From Podospora comata (lineage: Eukaryota > Ascomycota > Sordariomycetes > Sordariales > Podosporaceae): a stretch of 64,000 bases of DNA. Shown in pieces: positions 21,658 through 32,751 of this stretch. Made by a program: the position numbers and the translations under genes. The notes below the pieces were generated by a model. That model ran no database searches and was not told the DNA's origin. It saw only the letters and a list, made by a program, of their open reading frames with translations. Position 1 is the first letter of the stretch. Every line of letters starts with the position of its first letter. The DNA is taken from NCBI GenBank assembly GCA_017354895.1, contig CP071499.1:1860001-1924000 (forward strand), read 5' to 3'.

Positions 21658-22885
21658 ATGGAGCAAAGGCCTGGCGATGCCTTCTCCCAGCACAGCGGCG
21701 ACGCGAGCGACGCGCCCCCATCAGGGGGGATGGGGCGCCCGCGCCGCATGTCCATGGAGGAGGATATGTTCTACCGGGAAGTCATGACGTCGCGGCCAAA
21801 GAACCCGCCGAGCTATGAGACGGCCATGCAGGCTGCTGTGGCGGCCGAGAGGAGGGCGATGGCGATGGCTGCTGTCGAGGACCAGAAAGAGAGGCTGCCC
21901 CAGTACTCATCCGAGTTGGATATCGAGGGCGTGTTTATGCGCAAGATGGAGATGGAGGACACGATCAAGCGGGCCGAGTATCGAGACTGGAGGATGGTTT
22001 ATGTCGAGCTTCGGGGAACGGCACTCAACGTCTACTCGGTCAAGAAGGAGCGTGGATGGTGGTCGTCAAAGCCGGACGCACCTAACATTGCGCCTGATAA
22101 TCCGCCATGGGTGAAGAAGCATGCGTTGGAGCGGAGCTACAGCCTGCTCTATGCGGATGCGGGGATCGCGGCGGATTACAAGAAGTGGGTTCAACCCTGT
22201 TGCTTCGCCATGAGATGGGATGACAGCTGACATGAGGAACAGGAAGCGCTACGTCATTCGGCTACGAGTGGAAACGGACCAGTTTTTATTGTCGTGTTTC
22301 GAGTTGAGCACATTTGTCACATGGCTCGACAGGCTTTATGCCGCCTTCAACGTGGCTGCACCCATCGATGAGCGCGATTTCCCCAGGGACTACAGCATAC
22401 CACGGATTCAGAGGATACGGTTCTTGCGCGGACAACGACCGCCACCCCAGGACCATCTTGGCAGGCAACCCGATCATAGAAGACCAGACGAGAGCGACGA
22501 AGACGACAGCGAAGGGGAGGGAGAGGGCGGTGAACCACCAGATCACAGAGGTGGCGGCGGACGTGGGCCACAGCCGGCTGAATACCCAATAATGGCGAGG
22601 TTATCAATATCGTCATACGCGAACGAAAACGTCGACCCGGAAACCGGAAAATGGCTGCCAGAACACGGCTGGACCATCGCCCACGACCAGCTCTACGCCC
22701 GTCTGTGCTACGCGGTACTATTATTCAAGTCACCACGTAAGAGCAATTACATTGTCTCACGAGGCAAGCGGTGGTGGGTCGACTGGGACAGCGGCAAGAT
22801 GGTTCGGGTGCTGCCCCCGGCCTACGGCGAAATCGACGTCATGGGCCCATGGCAGGTCATCATGGCCGAGAACAGGAGGATATAA
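21658..22885 (+). CDS. PH-domain-like protein of unknown function
   Basis: Two exons, 21658-22184 and 22243-22885, give about 389 aa. The 58-nt intron has a GTGGGT donor, a GCTGAC branch and an ACAG acceptor, joining YKK to KRYVIRLRVE. A PPSYE-type motif (NPPSYETAMQAA) near residue 50 is followed by what looks like a pleckstrin-homology fold, about residues 110-235: EYRDWRMVYVELRGTALNVYS, then RYVIRLRVETDQFLLSCFE and FVTWLDRLYAAF, a typical C-terminal PH helix. An acidic, Gly-rich insert and a conserved-looking tail with WWVDWDSGK and PPAYGEIDVMGPW follow. PH domains bind phosphoinositides or proteins at membranes; no specific role is known to me. The frame is open upstream to a GTG at 21625, but the first ATG is 21658; an additional 5' exon is possible. 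Confidence 0.78.
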
Positions 22886-23521
22886 GCCTGTTGTCACAAC
22901 GCAGCTTTTTCCTTCTATGTTTGTCTTGCATTATACTCACACTTGACTGTTATTTTCTTTTTATTATCTATCTATATATCTGGGCGCGGAGTTGCGGGTT
23001 TCGAATTATCGGGAGCATACTTGGGACACAATCTTTGCGTTTGCAGCAAATGGGGCATCTGGAAGGGGAAGGAGGGAGGGATGTGTCTCGAGTCGGGCGA
23101 GCATTATACCATGCGTGTGATTTATTGTTGGGGGGAAGAGAGGAGGGAAATGCGTTTTGCTTTTTTTGGTTGGATGTATATATACCCACGCGCAACAGAT
23201 ACCACATATTTAAGAGCATAATTGACCGGTTCCGGTAGCGAGACTTTTGTGTTGGCATGTGTTGTTTAATACCGCCTGGCCCAACCACATGAACTTGTAC
23301 GGTGGCATGTTGCTCTGTTTTGGTTGTGCCCTCCACCATACTTTCAGTGTGCTTGATTTCATCGCTAGAGAAAACCGAACACAGCCCCTGTCTAACTAGT
23401 TCAATTACGCCCAAACGCCCCCTCTGTCGTTCTTGTCCTGCCATGGCAGCGGAGGTATATATATCCATACATGGCAAACAAAGCCCCTTATTCCCAACCT
23501 ATACATCATCATCCCCCTATT
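22886..23521. other. Intergenic between convergent genes
   Basis: Shared 3' flank of the PH-like gene and the Nnf1 gene. It is AT-richer with TATATA stretches; no coding region supported. Confidence 0.4.
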
Positions 23522-24328
23522 TCAACCGCCCGCAACCCTTGCCAACTCCCCATCCACCCTCCTCGTCTCCTCCTCCAGCTCACCAGCCAGCACCCCCCCC
23601 AAAACCTCACTCGCCCCCCTCACATCCCCCACCATATTTTCCACCCCCTTGACCAACCGCTCCATCTCCCTCCTCTGAGCCAACACCTCCTCAAATAGTC
23701 TTCCATTCTCCCCCCTCACCTCCTGTAACCTCTCCCCCAACCTTGTTTCCTGCTCCCTAAGGTGACCCCTTAGGTGAGCCTTAAGCACAACCTCAGCACC
23801 AAGCGTATGAGGCGGCACCGGCCTTTCCCCCCCACCATCCCGCCTCCTCCCCGCCTGAGCCTCAGCTATCAACCCCTCTAGCTCATTCAGTTTCTGAATC
23901 ACCTGTCTCGACTCGAGGATCCGCTCAAACTCCCTGTTCCAGAGGGTGGACAGCCGGTCGATCATCTGCCTGTGGACATTATCTAGCGTCCCTGGCGCTT
24001 TTTCTGCAATGGTTGGGAAACATTCCCGGAAGTTGGACGGGGAGAGTTTGTCGAGGGTGTGGGTTGTTGTTTGTTGGAATAGTTGTTTTAACCGCTGCGC
24101 GCGGGGGCCGGGGATCACGGGCTCGGATGAGGGGGGTAGCTGGTCCGAGGGGATTGGGTCCGAGGTTGGGTCCGAGTGGGGGGGTTGTTGATCAGGTTGG
24201 GATTGGGGTTGTTCTGGTTGGGATTGGGAGGGTGGTTGTGGTTGTGCTTCTGGGGCGGGGAGCATCTCGACGTCTTCTTGTTGTTGGTCGGGTTGCTGGT
24301 TGGGTTGGGGTGGTGGTGGTTCAGACAT
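23522..24328 (-). CDS. NNF1: Kinetochore protein Nnf1 (MIND/Mis12 complex)
   Basis: A single-exon gene of 268 codons. The N-terminal 75 residues are Pro/Gln-rich and disordered. From about residue 76 the sequence RAQRLKQLFQQTTTHTLDKL, then NFRECFPTIAEKAP and MIDRLSTLWNREFERI, is the conserved Nnf1 core; heptad-rich helices continue to the end. Nnf1 (PMF1 in animals) is one of four subunits of the Mis12/MIND complex linking the inner centromere to the Ndc80 microtubule-binding complex. The length is within the family range. It lies head-to-head with nothing; the cytochrome b561 gene to its right is on the same strand with about 590 bp between. Confidence 0.88.
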   Translation of the reverse strand: MSEPPPPQPNQQPDQQQEDVEMLPAPEAQPQPPSQSQPEQPQSQPDQQPPHSDPTSDPIPSDQLPPSSEPVIPGPRAQRLKQLFQQTTTHTLDKLSPSNFRECFPTIAEKAPGTLDNVHRQMIDRLSTLWNREFERILESRQVIQKLNELEGLIAEAQAGRRRDGGGERPVPPHTLGAEVVLKAHLRGHLREQETRLGERLQEVRGENGRLFEEVLAQRREMERLVKGVENMVGDVRGASEVLGGVLAGELEEETRRVDGELARVAGG

Positions 24329-24918
24329 TTTATAATGACTAGTATCTCAATGGGAAATAGTGAACGTGCTGATAAATGGGGTCGGAAATCGTGGTGGTGG
24401 TGGATGTTGATATCGTTAAAGAATTTAAGTGTAAGCCGAACAAGAAAGTCGCGTCGCGTCGCGCAGTCGCAAACCCCAAGACAAGCATTTACCTTGGCCC
24501 CGCCCAAAAACGCGGGGCACCCGCTAAAAAGCTTCCCCTGCGCAGCCGCGCTTGGCTTCAAGACCCTGCAGCACTTGGTCAAGCCCGCCCCTTCTTAGCC
24601 CCTTTCTCCGTCCTTCGTCCAACATAACAACTCAAAGGTGACCAGTTCCAAGAGCAGTGACATTATATTCTACTAAAAAGATATCAACCCCTCTCTCAAA
24701 TTTTCATTATAAACAAAAAAAACCCAATCCCTCCCTCAGATTCATCATATACTTTGACATAATAAACCCATCATCTCTACCAGTCCATCAAACCGAAATG
24801 TTATTTACAGTCCAAACCAAACATTTCTCTGACATGTCCCCCAAATCATCCGTCATATTCCCTTCCCCAAAACACAAAAACACTTTCTCCCAAACCCAAA
24901 CGCCATGCCCCCAAAATA
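24329..24918. other. Intergenic, Nnf1 promoter and b561 3' flank
   Basis: The gap between two - strand genes. It includes a short direct repeat GTCGCGTCGCGTCGCGCAGTCG near 24450-24471 and a T/C-rich part toward 24900. No coding region supported. Confidence 0.35.
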
Positions 24919-27761
24919 TCAATAATCATCCACCGACGTCCCCCCCCTCGTACTCGTATCCCCCTGCGCCCGCCTTTCCATCCTCCTCCTCCTCCTCCGG
25001 TCGATAGCGGCGATATCCCCACTAGTAAACGTCGCCTGACTACCCCCCGGACTAGCAAGGGAACTCATCGTCACAGTAGCTGTATTCGTCGGCGGCCCGC
25101 CCGACGGCCCAGGCTGTCCCTGAAGCGGTGCAACACCCGCCGGCGGAGGAGGTCCAGAATAATAAGCCGAATCCTTTCCTCCCGGAGGCCCTCCCGGTCT
25201 CCTTCCCGCACCATATGGCGTCGACAACGGTGGCACAGAGTCATCCCTCTCTCTGCTCTCTACCCTCTGCTCGGCCGCCGATTCAGCCCTTCTTGTGCTG
25301 CTGGGTTCACGTCGATACCGCCTGTTAGTCGGTGTCTCCGTCCCAGAAGAACTGCTGACCGAGTCCTGGCGCCGGCGTCGCTGCTGCTCCCGCCGAGCTT
25401 CTTCCTCGGTCAACATGCGGAGGGTAATGTTTCTGTCGGGGTCGTCGCGGACGCCTATCCTGACGCTGGCAACTGGGTCCCCCCGTCGTCGGCGATCCTC
25501 GTCCTCCTGCGCAGCCAAGGCACTAGCTGTGGCCGCGGCGGCAGCTGCTGCTGCTTGGGGGTCTCGGATTCGACTGCGGCGACGGCCACCTCTGTTGGGA
25601 GAGCTAAAAGCGTCGCTGTCTGATTCCTGGCGGAGGAATCCCTGAGGGTCAGAGGGCATCGGTGGCATGGCGATGGGGTCGCCGAGGTTGTTTCTCGAAT
25701 TTGGATGGGAAGGCCCGGAAGAATCACTTGTTGGGAAAGGCGGACCAGGCGCTGGGGGTCTACCGGCCGTCGCTACCGGATAAGCAGGCGGCGATCCTGG
25801 ATACCCTTGAGGTGGTGGACCAGTTGCCACAGGGGGAGCTGGAGGCGGTGCGACACTCGTGCCAACACTAGACGGCGGCGGGAGTCGAGAGCCAGGTGGT
25901 GCTGGATCGTATGGTGTGGTGCCCCGAGGTTCAATCGAAGACTCATCGGAAAGCATCGAGGTGGCGGTCTCGGTATACGTGACAGCTGATGGGGGTGGGC
26001 GGTTTCTGTGTAGACGTCTCCTCGACTGCTCCCTCCTTGGCGTAGCTGGACTAGAGTAGCCGTCACCCGTATACCTTGACCCTCGACGACCTGAGCGCCT
26101 ATCATCTTCCTCTTCCCGGCGTCTTTCATCCTCGGCCCTTAACCGTTCCTTCTCTCTGTCATCTTGCTTGCTCTTGCTGCCGCTCATCCTATTCGCTAGC
26201 CATCCCAAACCAATGCCAGCCAAGAAACCCTTGCCTGCGCCGCCCCCGCCAGTGCTCGGTCGTCTTTCCGAAGTTCTTCTCGAGGGGCTGACATACGAAG
26301 AATAATCCGAAGTAACCACGGTGCTGTCCATTTTCGATGTGCCAGTGCGCGAGCGTCTCGGGGGCGTGATAGGGCCTCCTCGTCGTTCATCGGCAGCACT
26401 CAAGGCAGCCGCAGCCGCAACTGGGTTGGGAGCAGGAAGGATAGGCGATCGGCGTCCATCACGTTGGCTAGGTCTCCGCGGGGGCACAGTCGACTCGGTG
26501 TAACCGGTGTAGCCTGTATAATCAGTGTATTCGCTCTGGGTGAACTCGCTCCGGGGAGGAGGAGGTCTGCGGCCGCTTCGGGTCCGGCTTGGGGTTTCGG
26601 TGGACACAGCAGAATAGTCGTCGCGCCGATTGTCTTTGCCTTTGCCAAACATCTTCGACATGAGCATACCAGCACCGACACCCGCGCCGGCGCCCAGAAT
26701 CTTATTCATGAAGCCACCTCCACTTGCGCGACGTCGGTCAACCGGTTTCTCATCGTAATAGCTGTCGGATCGGCGAGAGGAGAGAACTGTGGTAGCAGGT
26801 CGTGTGGTTCCAGTCCGCGTGCTCGGGCTCGGGCTGCGACTCAAAGCTCTTTCCGCGTCCCGCTCCTTCTTGTCCTTGCGGCCTCGCAAAAGTGCAATGG
26901 CACCAGCTCCAGCAGCCAACGGACCCAGCCAACCCATACCTCCGCTAGATTTGCGATCCGAAGTCACCCTGCTGCTCGTCACCCCAGACACAGTCGTGCC
27001 ACCACCGCCTCCACCCATGACCCATTCCCGTCTTCCATAGTCCTTAAAGTCCAAAAAGAAGAACAAGAACAGCAAGAATGCCATCCAGATAGCGAACAGA
27101 ATAAAGGTGTACTTCGGGGAGCCGTAGAGCGTGAGACCGAGGGGCACCTGGACAATGCCGAGAAGAACGATAGACCGTCCGAACCAGCGATGGAGATGTA
27201 CCCTGAACGACCTCCTCCCAGAGAGCTTCTTGATCAAGCGGCCACCGAGAGCCTGGACGAGAATGAGTACGTAAATGGCGACGCCAATGCCATGGTGAGG
27301 GTTCGTAAGGTTTCGTGGCGGTCCAACGGCGAAGAATCCTAGCGCGAACACAACGGTGCTCAAGGCGACAGCCAGTATCTGTAGGTAGGCATGGAAGCGG
27401 ATAGCACTGCCTGGTCGTGCCGTGTAATATCTCGCCAGCAACACTGCGATAGGAATAATGAAGAGGAAGGTAATGGCGGCCAAGACGCCATGCCCCAGTA
27501 TGAGACTGTGGTATTCGGTAACACTTGAGAAGCGGTTGCCCATGCCTAGACGTTATCAAACCGTCCGTTAGTATCCAGCACGGTGGGTTCCCAACTGTAT
27601 GGTCACATACCATTGTACCGCATTGTCTCAAAGTTCAGCCCTTGGAGATTGGGCAACAGGAATGTATTCTTTGTAAAGTCCCATGTCCCATCGCCCACGC
27701 TCTGGGTGTCGGACGAGTAGGAACTCGACCCCGGCGGGGAGAGTGAGTCTGCCGGCGCCAT
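24919..27761 (-). CDS. Cytochrome b561-like membrane protein with a very long disordered tail
   Basis: Two exons, 27761-27611 and 27545-24919, give about 925 aa. The intron runs GTATGT to CTAG and is supported by the continuity TMRYNG-MGNRFSS. Exon 1 encodes a 50-residue soluble N-terminus. Five to six membrane segments follow at about residues 65-216, with His at about 69, 102, 134/135 and 169, the pattern of the four heme-coordinating histidines in b561 proteins. After KDYGRREW at about residue 220 the remaining 700 residues are predicted disordered: Arg/Ser/Pro-rich with alternating acidic stretches and a few Gly/Ala hydrophobic patches. b561 proteins move electrons across membranes, often with ascorbate or for ferric reduction. 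I see no DOMON or sugar-binding domain in exon 1. The large antisense frame at 26464-27342 is a shadow. Confidence 0.83.
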
Positions 27762-28769
27762 GGCGGCGGTGCGCGGCGACCTTTTCGCTCAAGCAAACCA
27801 CGAAGTGCCCGCTATGGGTAATTCAGAGGAATGAATGGAACAATCGAGATTTGAGATGGAAAAATGCGCAAAAGCGCAAAAACACAAAAGAGAGTGGGTA
27901 TGCCGCTGGAATGTGTCGCGGTAACCGGACCATGGACGTGGTGACGAGTTCCAGCTTCCGATACCCAAAATCTGGCGGTGGACTTGAAGGAGGCTGGGAT
28001 GGCGGGGCAACTGGTTGGCTTCCGATTTGTATTTCCAAGCTGCCCTTGTGCCAGCTGTGCAACTTGGTTTCGGGTGTGGAGCTGCTCGTCGGCTCAGCTG
28101 GAAAACCTGGTGGCTGGACGTCAAAAGAGCGCAGGACGACAGGGAATAGCTTCAGTTTCCAAGGTGGACATCGTCATGGCCGGGAGGACTCCATCTCGAG
28201 GGAAACATTGAAGACCCTGATGCTGTCCAGCCTGCTTTGCCCACGCTCACAGAGCGTTGCTACGGAAGCGAGCTTGGACCACCCTTCCCAGCCCCTTCGC
28301 GCCCCTTGTTTAGTGGGTCTGCCGTCGATTTTCTGGGGTTCTTGGCGCGTCTGTCAATTGACCTTGGTGGGGTGGCACGGTGGATGAGATAAGATAAGAT
28401 GAACACCTGAATTCAGATGAATTGACTTCAGATGTTCATCTCTCACCATTCTCCTGTCCGAGTGGACATGGCACTGACCTGATGGTGGTTAACTCAGCAA
28501 AATCTTGGCACCTATTGATACGAAATACGATTCTGACATGCGTCTCCAAGTTGTGGCTGCCGACGGCCAATCTTTGGTCTGCCCGCCCCGTCAATAACAG
28601 TCGCAGCCTTGCCGCAGAGCTGCCATGGAATGGTCACCGAGGTGAGGAGGCTTTGCTTTGAATTTCCGAGGGGCATCTTGTTGGCCGAGATATATGGGCA
28701 TCGTGGGCTCTTCGACGGGAGTTCTAGTCTTCACCTCTCCAAAAACTTGCTGGACACAACATCTCAAAA
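27762..28769. promoter_or_regulatory. Divergent promoter region
   Basis: About 1 kb between the b561 gene (-) and the duplicated-domain gene (+). Short frames here lack support. A near-palindromic GATAAGATAAGATGAA tract lies around 28387-28402; GATA-type sites are common in fungal promoters, but function is only inferred. Confidence 0.35.
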
Positions 28770-29561
28770 ATGGCAGATAATACCCTTGAAAACAACATGC
28801 CTGGCTCTTCCAAGTACGCCACCCTTTCTTTCCACAAAACGGACACCATCCGCTTGTTGGGTTTCCCAGACGAGATCAAGTCAAATATGGAATCCGTGAT
28901 TGCCTCGGTCTGGCAACCTGGCATTCAATCTAATGGGCCATGTGATGAGGCATTCGAATTCAAGTTGAAAGGGAAGCCGTGGGGATACTTTGGTAGTCAA
29001 GATGCGGTTGGAGGGATACGGCTGCTTCGGGATCTTCTCGCCCTACTTTACAACCACTCTTGGGAACTTGTCACCTCGGCGATATGCAGCCGACGATATA
29101 CCGCAAAGGACACTTTGATTTTCCGACGAACCTCACTTCCTTCAGCTGCTGTACCCGCACAGCCAGTTGAGTGGCTTGGGTTGGCGACGGCTTTCTATGA
29201 CAAGATTCGGATCGTATATGACGCAAAGAACGACGGATGTCCAGGGACCGAGGCTGATCATGATCACCTGGGTGTCGTCATCATGAATCTCAAGAAGATG
29301 CTGGAGAGCCTGGACTACTTTGAGAAAGGTGACTGGAGCCATGATTCGTTCGAGTTCAAGTTGAAAGGCCGGCCATGGCGGTCCAGAGGTGAAGCCTCTG
29401 TCAAGATGCGGCTGATGGTCTTGCGGCTGTTGGAGACGATGGAGTCGATGGGCTGGAGAGTGTATGCCACCATCTTGCAGCGCACTGGGACTGATGAGGA
29501 CCGGATGATGGATACCTGGTATTTTGTGAGAACAAGACCAAGCGGCGAAAATGTCACTTAA
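28770..29561 (+). CDS. Unknown protein with a duplicated ~100-residue domain
   Basis: A single exon of 263 codons with a clear ATG. It holds two copies of one domain. In copy 1 (about residues 20-125) the core is AFEFKLKGKPWGYFG, then a helix with RLLRDLLALLYNHSWEL and an ending TLIFRR. In copy 2 (about 130-258) the matching parts are SFEFKLKGRPWRSRG, RLMVLRLLETMESMGWRVYA and TWYFVRTR. Both copies place an aromatic, basic FEFKLKGxPW strand before a leucine-rich helix and a final strand. I have a sense of seeing such repeats in fungal proteins of unknown function, but I cannot name the family. No signal peptide or membrane segment. Composition and lack of introns do not suggest decay. Confidence 0.75.
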   Translation: MADNTLENNMPGSSKYATLSFHKTDTIRLLGFPDEIKSNMESVIASVWQPGIQSNGPCDEAFEFKLKGKPWGYFGSQDAVGGIRLLRDLLALLYNHSWELVTSAICSRRYTAKDTLIFRRTSLPSAAVPAQPVEWLGLATAFYDKIRIVYDAKNDGCPGTEADHDHLGVVIMNLKKMLESLDYFEKGDWSHDSFEFKLKGRPWRSRGEASVKMRLMVLRLLETMESMGWRVYATILQRTGTDEDRMMDTWYFVRTRPSGENVT

Positions 29562-30126
29562 TAATAAGTGAGTGTGACGAAATCAGACCAGAAAGTCCAT
29601 CATTCCTTCCTCTCTTGAATTATAGACAGACATATCGGCCCCCCGCAGCTGCCCGTCCAAGCCGTACCTGCCTGCTCATTACACGCAAGCGGATAAGCCG
29701 GAAAGAGCGCTGTTCCAGTTGCACTTTCCTTTTTTATTCTCCACTCCTTGGCCACGAGCTGGATCTTGACCTTCCAGTTGCGCGTGGGGGTGAAAGATAA
29801 TCACGTATTCGAATCATCAATCACTATATCCCATATCACTCGCCAAAGGCCTCACCACCGCCTACTTTGATTGGACGCAGCACAGCTGCTTCACCATCGC
29901 CGAAGCCGGAAACCCAAAATGCCTCGTGTTTTTTATGCCTCAATATGGCACCGGACTCGAGGTAACTGGCATATTGTAAAGAGAACAGTCATTAACGTAT
30001 ATATTTTCAGTTCAGCTTTCGCTATACAATCATTCTGGGGTCTTTTGCCCTATTTTGTCGACAAGGGGATCCGAACGCTCAACCAACACCAAACGCCATA
30101 AGCTCAAATTCAATATGTTTCCAGAT
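29562..30126. other. Intergenic between convergent genes
   Basis: 3' flanks of the duplicated-domain gene and the disordered-protein gene; no feature seen. Confidence 0.4.
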
Positions 30127-32751
30127 TTAATGGTCCCGGGAATACCTTGCAGGGTATGTCGCGGTCCTCTTCGCCAACCCGGGCCTCAGGCCCTCATATC
30201 GAAAACCACCTACATCTACCCCAGAGTCTCTCCTGTCATGTCTCTTGACAAAATCGCCCCGGTCTCCCTCGCGATCTCTCGCGTACACTGGATCATCCTC
30301 CCGTCTATGCAGCCGGTCAGCTCCTAATCTCACCCGCACAGTCTCATATTGTCTGTCTCTGTCATCGTGAACAGACGGACGTCTGAGCTTGTCCTCGGCC
30401 TTGGGAGCATAAGAGACCGGGGATGCACGGCGGTATACTCCGGAGCCACGCTGACGCTCCTCATACATCTCCTCCTCGTCAAAGACGTCTGAATCATAGG
30501 CACCAGTGCCGTACTCGACGACATATTCAGTACCATCATCCCGGCGCCGGTCAGTGTCTCGATCGACGAAGCTTCTCCGTCTTCGGTCCGCTGTCCTGCC
30601 CGACTCATATCGGTCAAGAGGCGAGGTTGGAACAAAGCTTTCACGTTTTGCTTCCATTCCCTGGACCCGCCTTACTCCAGAATGGGGTGTTTGAAGGGGC
30701 AAGGTGATTCGGCGAACAGGCTGTGTTGGAGCCGGGGACTGATGTCGCAGAACTTGTGGCGGAGATTGAGGGCGACTCCTCTCTGGGAGGATGATTTGGG
30801 GCTTGGCTGCCGCAGTCAGACGCTCGGCTAGCTTGAATGCTTCTTCCTGAGCATCAGCTCTTCCTGCCTCATAGGCATTCTTCTCAATCTCTTGGACATC
30901 GACCCGCGGACGCTCTTTCATGGGAAAGAGCGGAGGCGGCGTTGGGGCATACATGCGCTCTGTCGCCATGTGGTTGCTGACCGAATGTCGTCGCCCTTTA
31001 ACGACGTGACGTTGCTGTGGTTGCTGCTGTGGTTGCTTCTGATGCTGCTGTTGCTGCTGCATCATTGGCTGCACCGGCATTTGTCGCGGGAACTTGGGTG
31101 GCATACCATGCGCTGCGTTCTCCGTGAAGCGGGGCTGGGGGGGAGGGTTGTTCACAACCACATTGTTCGGCTTTCTTGGTCCAGCGAACTGAAGGTTTTC
31201 GGGAAAAGATTCCTCGGACACAGCAGTGTCTGAATCGTAATCTTCCTCGTCCTCGCTGAAGACTTCAGCTACCAGAGACTCGTCTGTACTCGGACTGTCG
31301 GGAGGATATGCAAAATGGGGAGTTAAGGATGCACGGCGTTGTGGAAGGCCCTGTTCAGTGGAGTGTTGCTTCAGGATACCAGGCTTGTGGGGGGTGTGTG
31401 TTACAGTAACGATAGGGCCACCATTCCCTCGGTATTCCGTCTGCCGCTGGCCCTGGGCCGTTTGAACTTGGGGATGGCCTTGCTGTAAGGAGACAGGCCT
31501 TGGTTGGACTTGGCCTTGAACTGGAGGTCGGTAGTGGGCTTGCTGATCTCCTTGTGGCTTTCCTTGTTGATACCCTTGGGTATGTCCATGAGGATGTCCC
31601 TGAGGGTGGCCTTGCGGAAGGCCTTGCGGATACCCCTGCGGTGGCATTGGTGGTCGGCCTTGAACACCCGGGCTCTCGCCTCGATTTATGATGTTTCCCG
31701 CCTGGTGTGGCGCATTCCGTGGAGCTTGAAGCGGAGGCTGGGGTGTTTGGCCGAACTGCCGGTCACCAGGCGGGACATGCTGATGTTGGTGCTGTGGTGG
31801 GCCGTGGTCCTGGCGATGCTGAGGGTGCGGAAGGGATGAAGAGTGTTGACCATGTTGCGGTTGTTGCTGGTGATGCTGGGGGAGGCCTTGAGCAGGCACC
31901 TGGAATCGCACATGACCCTCCTCTCGCACCTCATTCTGGTAGGCATATCTTGGCCTTGTCGAAGGCTCTTCAGCTCTGCCATACATGAGCATATGCAGAT
32001 CCACCCCGGGTTTGGGTGCGGTCTTGTAATAGGCCGTGACGCTGGTCCGTTCCTCCTTCCTCTCTCTCGAGCGAGAGACGGGCGCTCCTCTCGACTTTGA
32101 CCTCTTGTCCGAGTGTCGGCCACGGTGATGGTGCTTTGAGCCCTTGGGATCTCGCTCATACCCCCTGCCGCGCTCTCTAGAGGTCTTCTCCTTCACCACA
32201 ACCCAAACCCTATCTTCAATCTGGGCCACTTCGGTCTGGAAATAGTAACCGAATAACTGCTGAACCTCCTTTTGCACCGTGTTTATCTGGTCGAGGACAT
32301 CCGCGTCCAGGTCGTTCAGCTTGTGAAGGACCGGAACGGTGGTCCTGTTGAGCTCCCGCACCTTCGAGACGACCTGATCACTGGATGTCTCAGGCACATC
32401 TATCCGCTTAACAATCTCCCATCCGAGTCTCTTGCCAACTGGAACCTTTTCAAAGCGAACAACATACCAACGAGTGAGTTCGTCATACATCTCCTCGGCG
32501 GTGAATAGTGTCTCTTCTCGAAGATCTGAGCTAACCGCTGCAGGGGTGATTGATGGCATGGTGTGTCTAGCGATGATTGGATTCCCAATCTGTTGGGTCA
32601 GGACCGGTCCATCGTGATACCGGGTGGTCCTCGTCTGTGGGTGGATGGCATCGGTATTCTGAACAGGACGCTGTGGGGGGAGAGGCCGTCCAACAGGAGG
32701 TATCCCCGCAGGCCTTCGAGGCTCTTCGTGGAGGGTAAAGAAGTCGCCCAT
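30127..32751 (-). CDS. Large disordered protein of unknown function (Gln/Pro-rich)
   Basis: A single exon of 874 codons starting MGDFFTLHEEPRRP. A probable folded part spans about residues 80-205: EEMYDELTRWYVVRFEKVPVG, KRLGWEIVKRIDVPE and two helices ending WVVVKEKTSRERG. After a basic Arg/Ser/His stretch (about 205-240) comes a Gln/Pro/His-rich low-complexity region (about 300-470) with repeated short units of the form Y/L-P-Q-G. An acidic patch (EVFSEDEEDYDSD), a poly-Gln run and a charged, Arg-rich C-terminus with serine/tyrosine-rich acidic motifs follow. I recognise no catalytic domain. The composition fits a scaffold or condensate-forming protein, which is inference only. Confidence 0.75.
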   Translation of the reverse strand: MGDFFTLHEEPRRPAGIPPVGRPLPPQRPVQNTDAIHPQTRTTRYHDGPVLTQQIGNPIIARHTMPSITPAAVSSDLREETLFTAEEMYDELTRWYVVRFEKVPVGKRLGWEIVKRIDVPETSSDQVVSKVRELNRTTVPVLHKLNDLDADVLDQINTVQKEVQQLFGYYFQTEVAQIEDRVWVVVKEKTSRERGRGYERDPKGSKHHHRGRHSDKRSKSRGAPVSRSRERKEERTSVTAYYKTAPKPGVDLHMLMYGRAEEPSTRPRYAYQNEVREEGHVRFQVPAQGLPQHHQQQPQHGQHSSSLPHPQHRQDHGPPQHQHQHVPPGDRQFGQTPQPPLQAPRNAPHQAGNIINRGESPGVQGRPPMPPQGYPQGLPQGHPQGHPHGHTQGYQQGKPQGDQQAHYRPPVQGQVQPRPVSLQQGHPQVQTAQGQRQTEYRGNGGPIVTVTHTPHKPGILKQHSTEQGLPQRRASLTPHFAYPPDSPSTDESLVAEVFSEDEEDYDSDTAVSEESFPENLQFAGPRKPNNVVVNNPPPQPRFTENAAHGMPPKFPRQMPVQPMMQQQQQHQKQPQQQPQQRHVVKGRRHSVSNHMATERMYAPTPPPLFPMKERPRVDVQEIEKNAYEAGRADAQEEAFKLAERLTAAAKPQIILPERSRPQSPPQVLRHQSPAPTQPVRRITLPLQTPHSGVRRVQGMEAKRESFVPTSPLDRYESGRTADRRRRSFVDRDTDRRRDDGTEYVVEYGTGAYDSDVFDEEEMYEERQRGSGVYRRASPVSYAPKAEDKLRRPSVHDDRDRQYETVRVRLGADRLHRREDDPVYARDREGDRGDFVKRHDRRDSGVDVGGFRYEGLRPGLAKRTATYPARYSRDH

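Noticed and set aside
26464-27342. 292-codon frame on +
   Set aside because: Antisense of the b561 gene; no domain, composition mirrors the Arg/Ser-rich tail.
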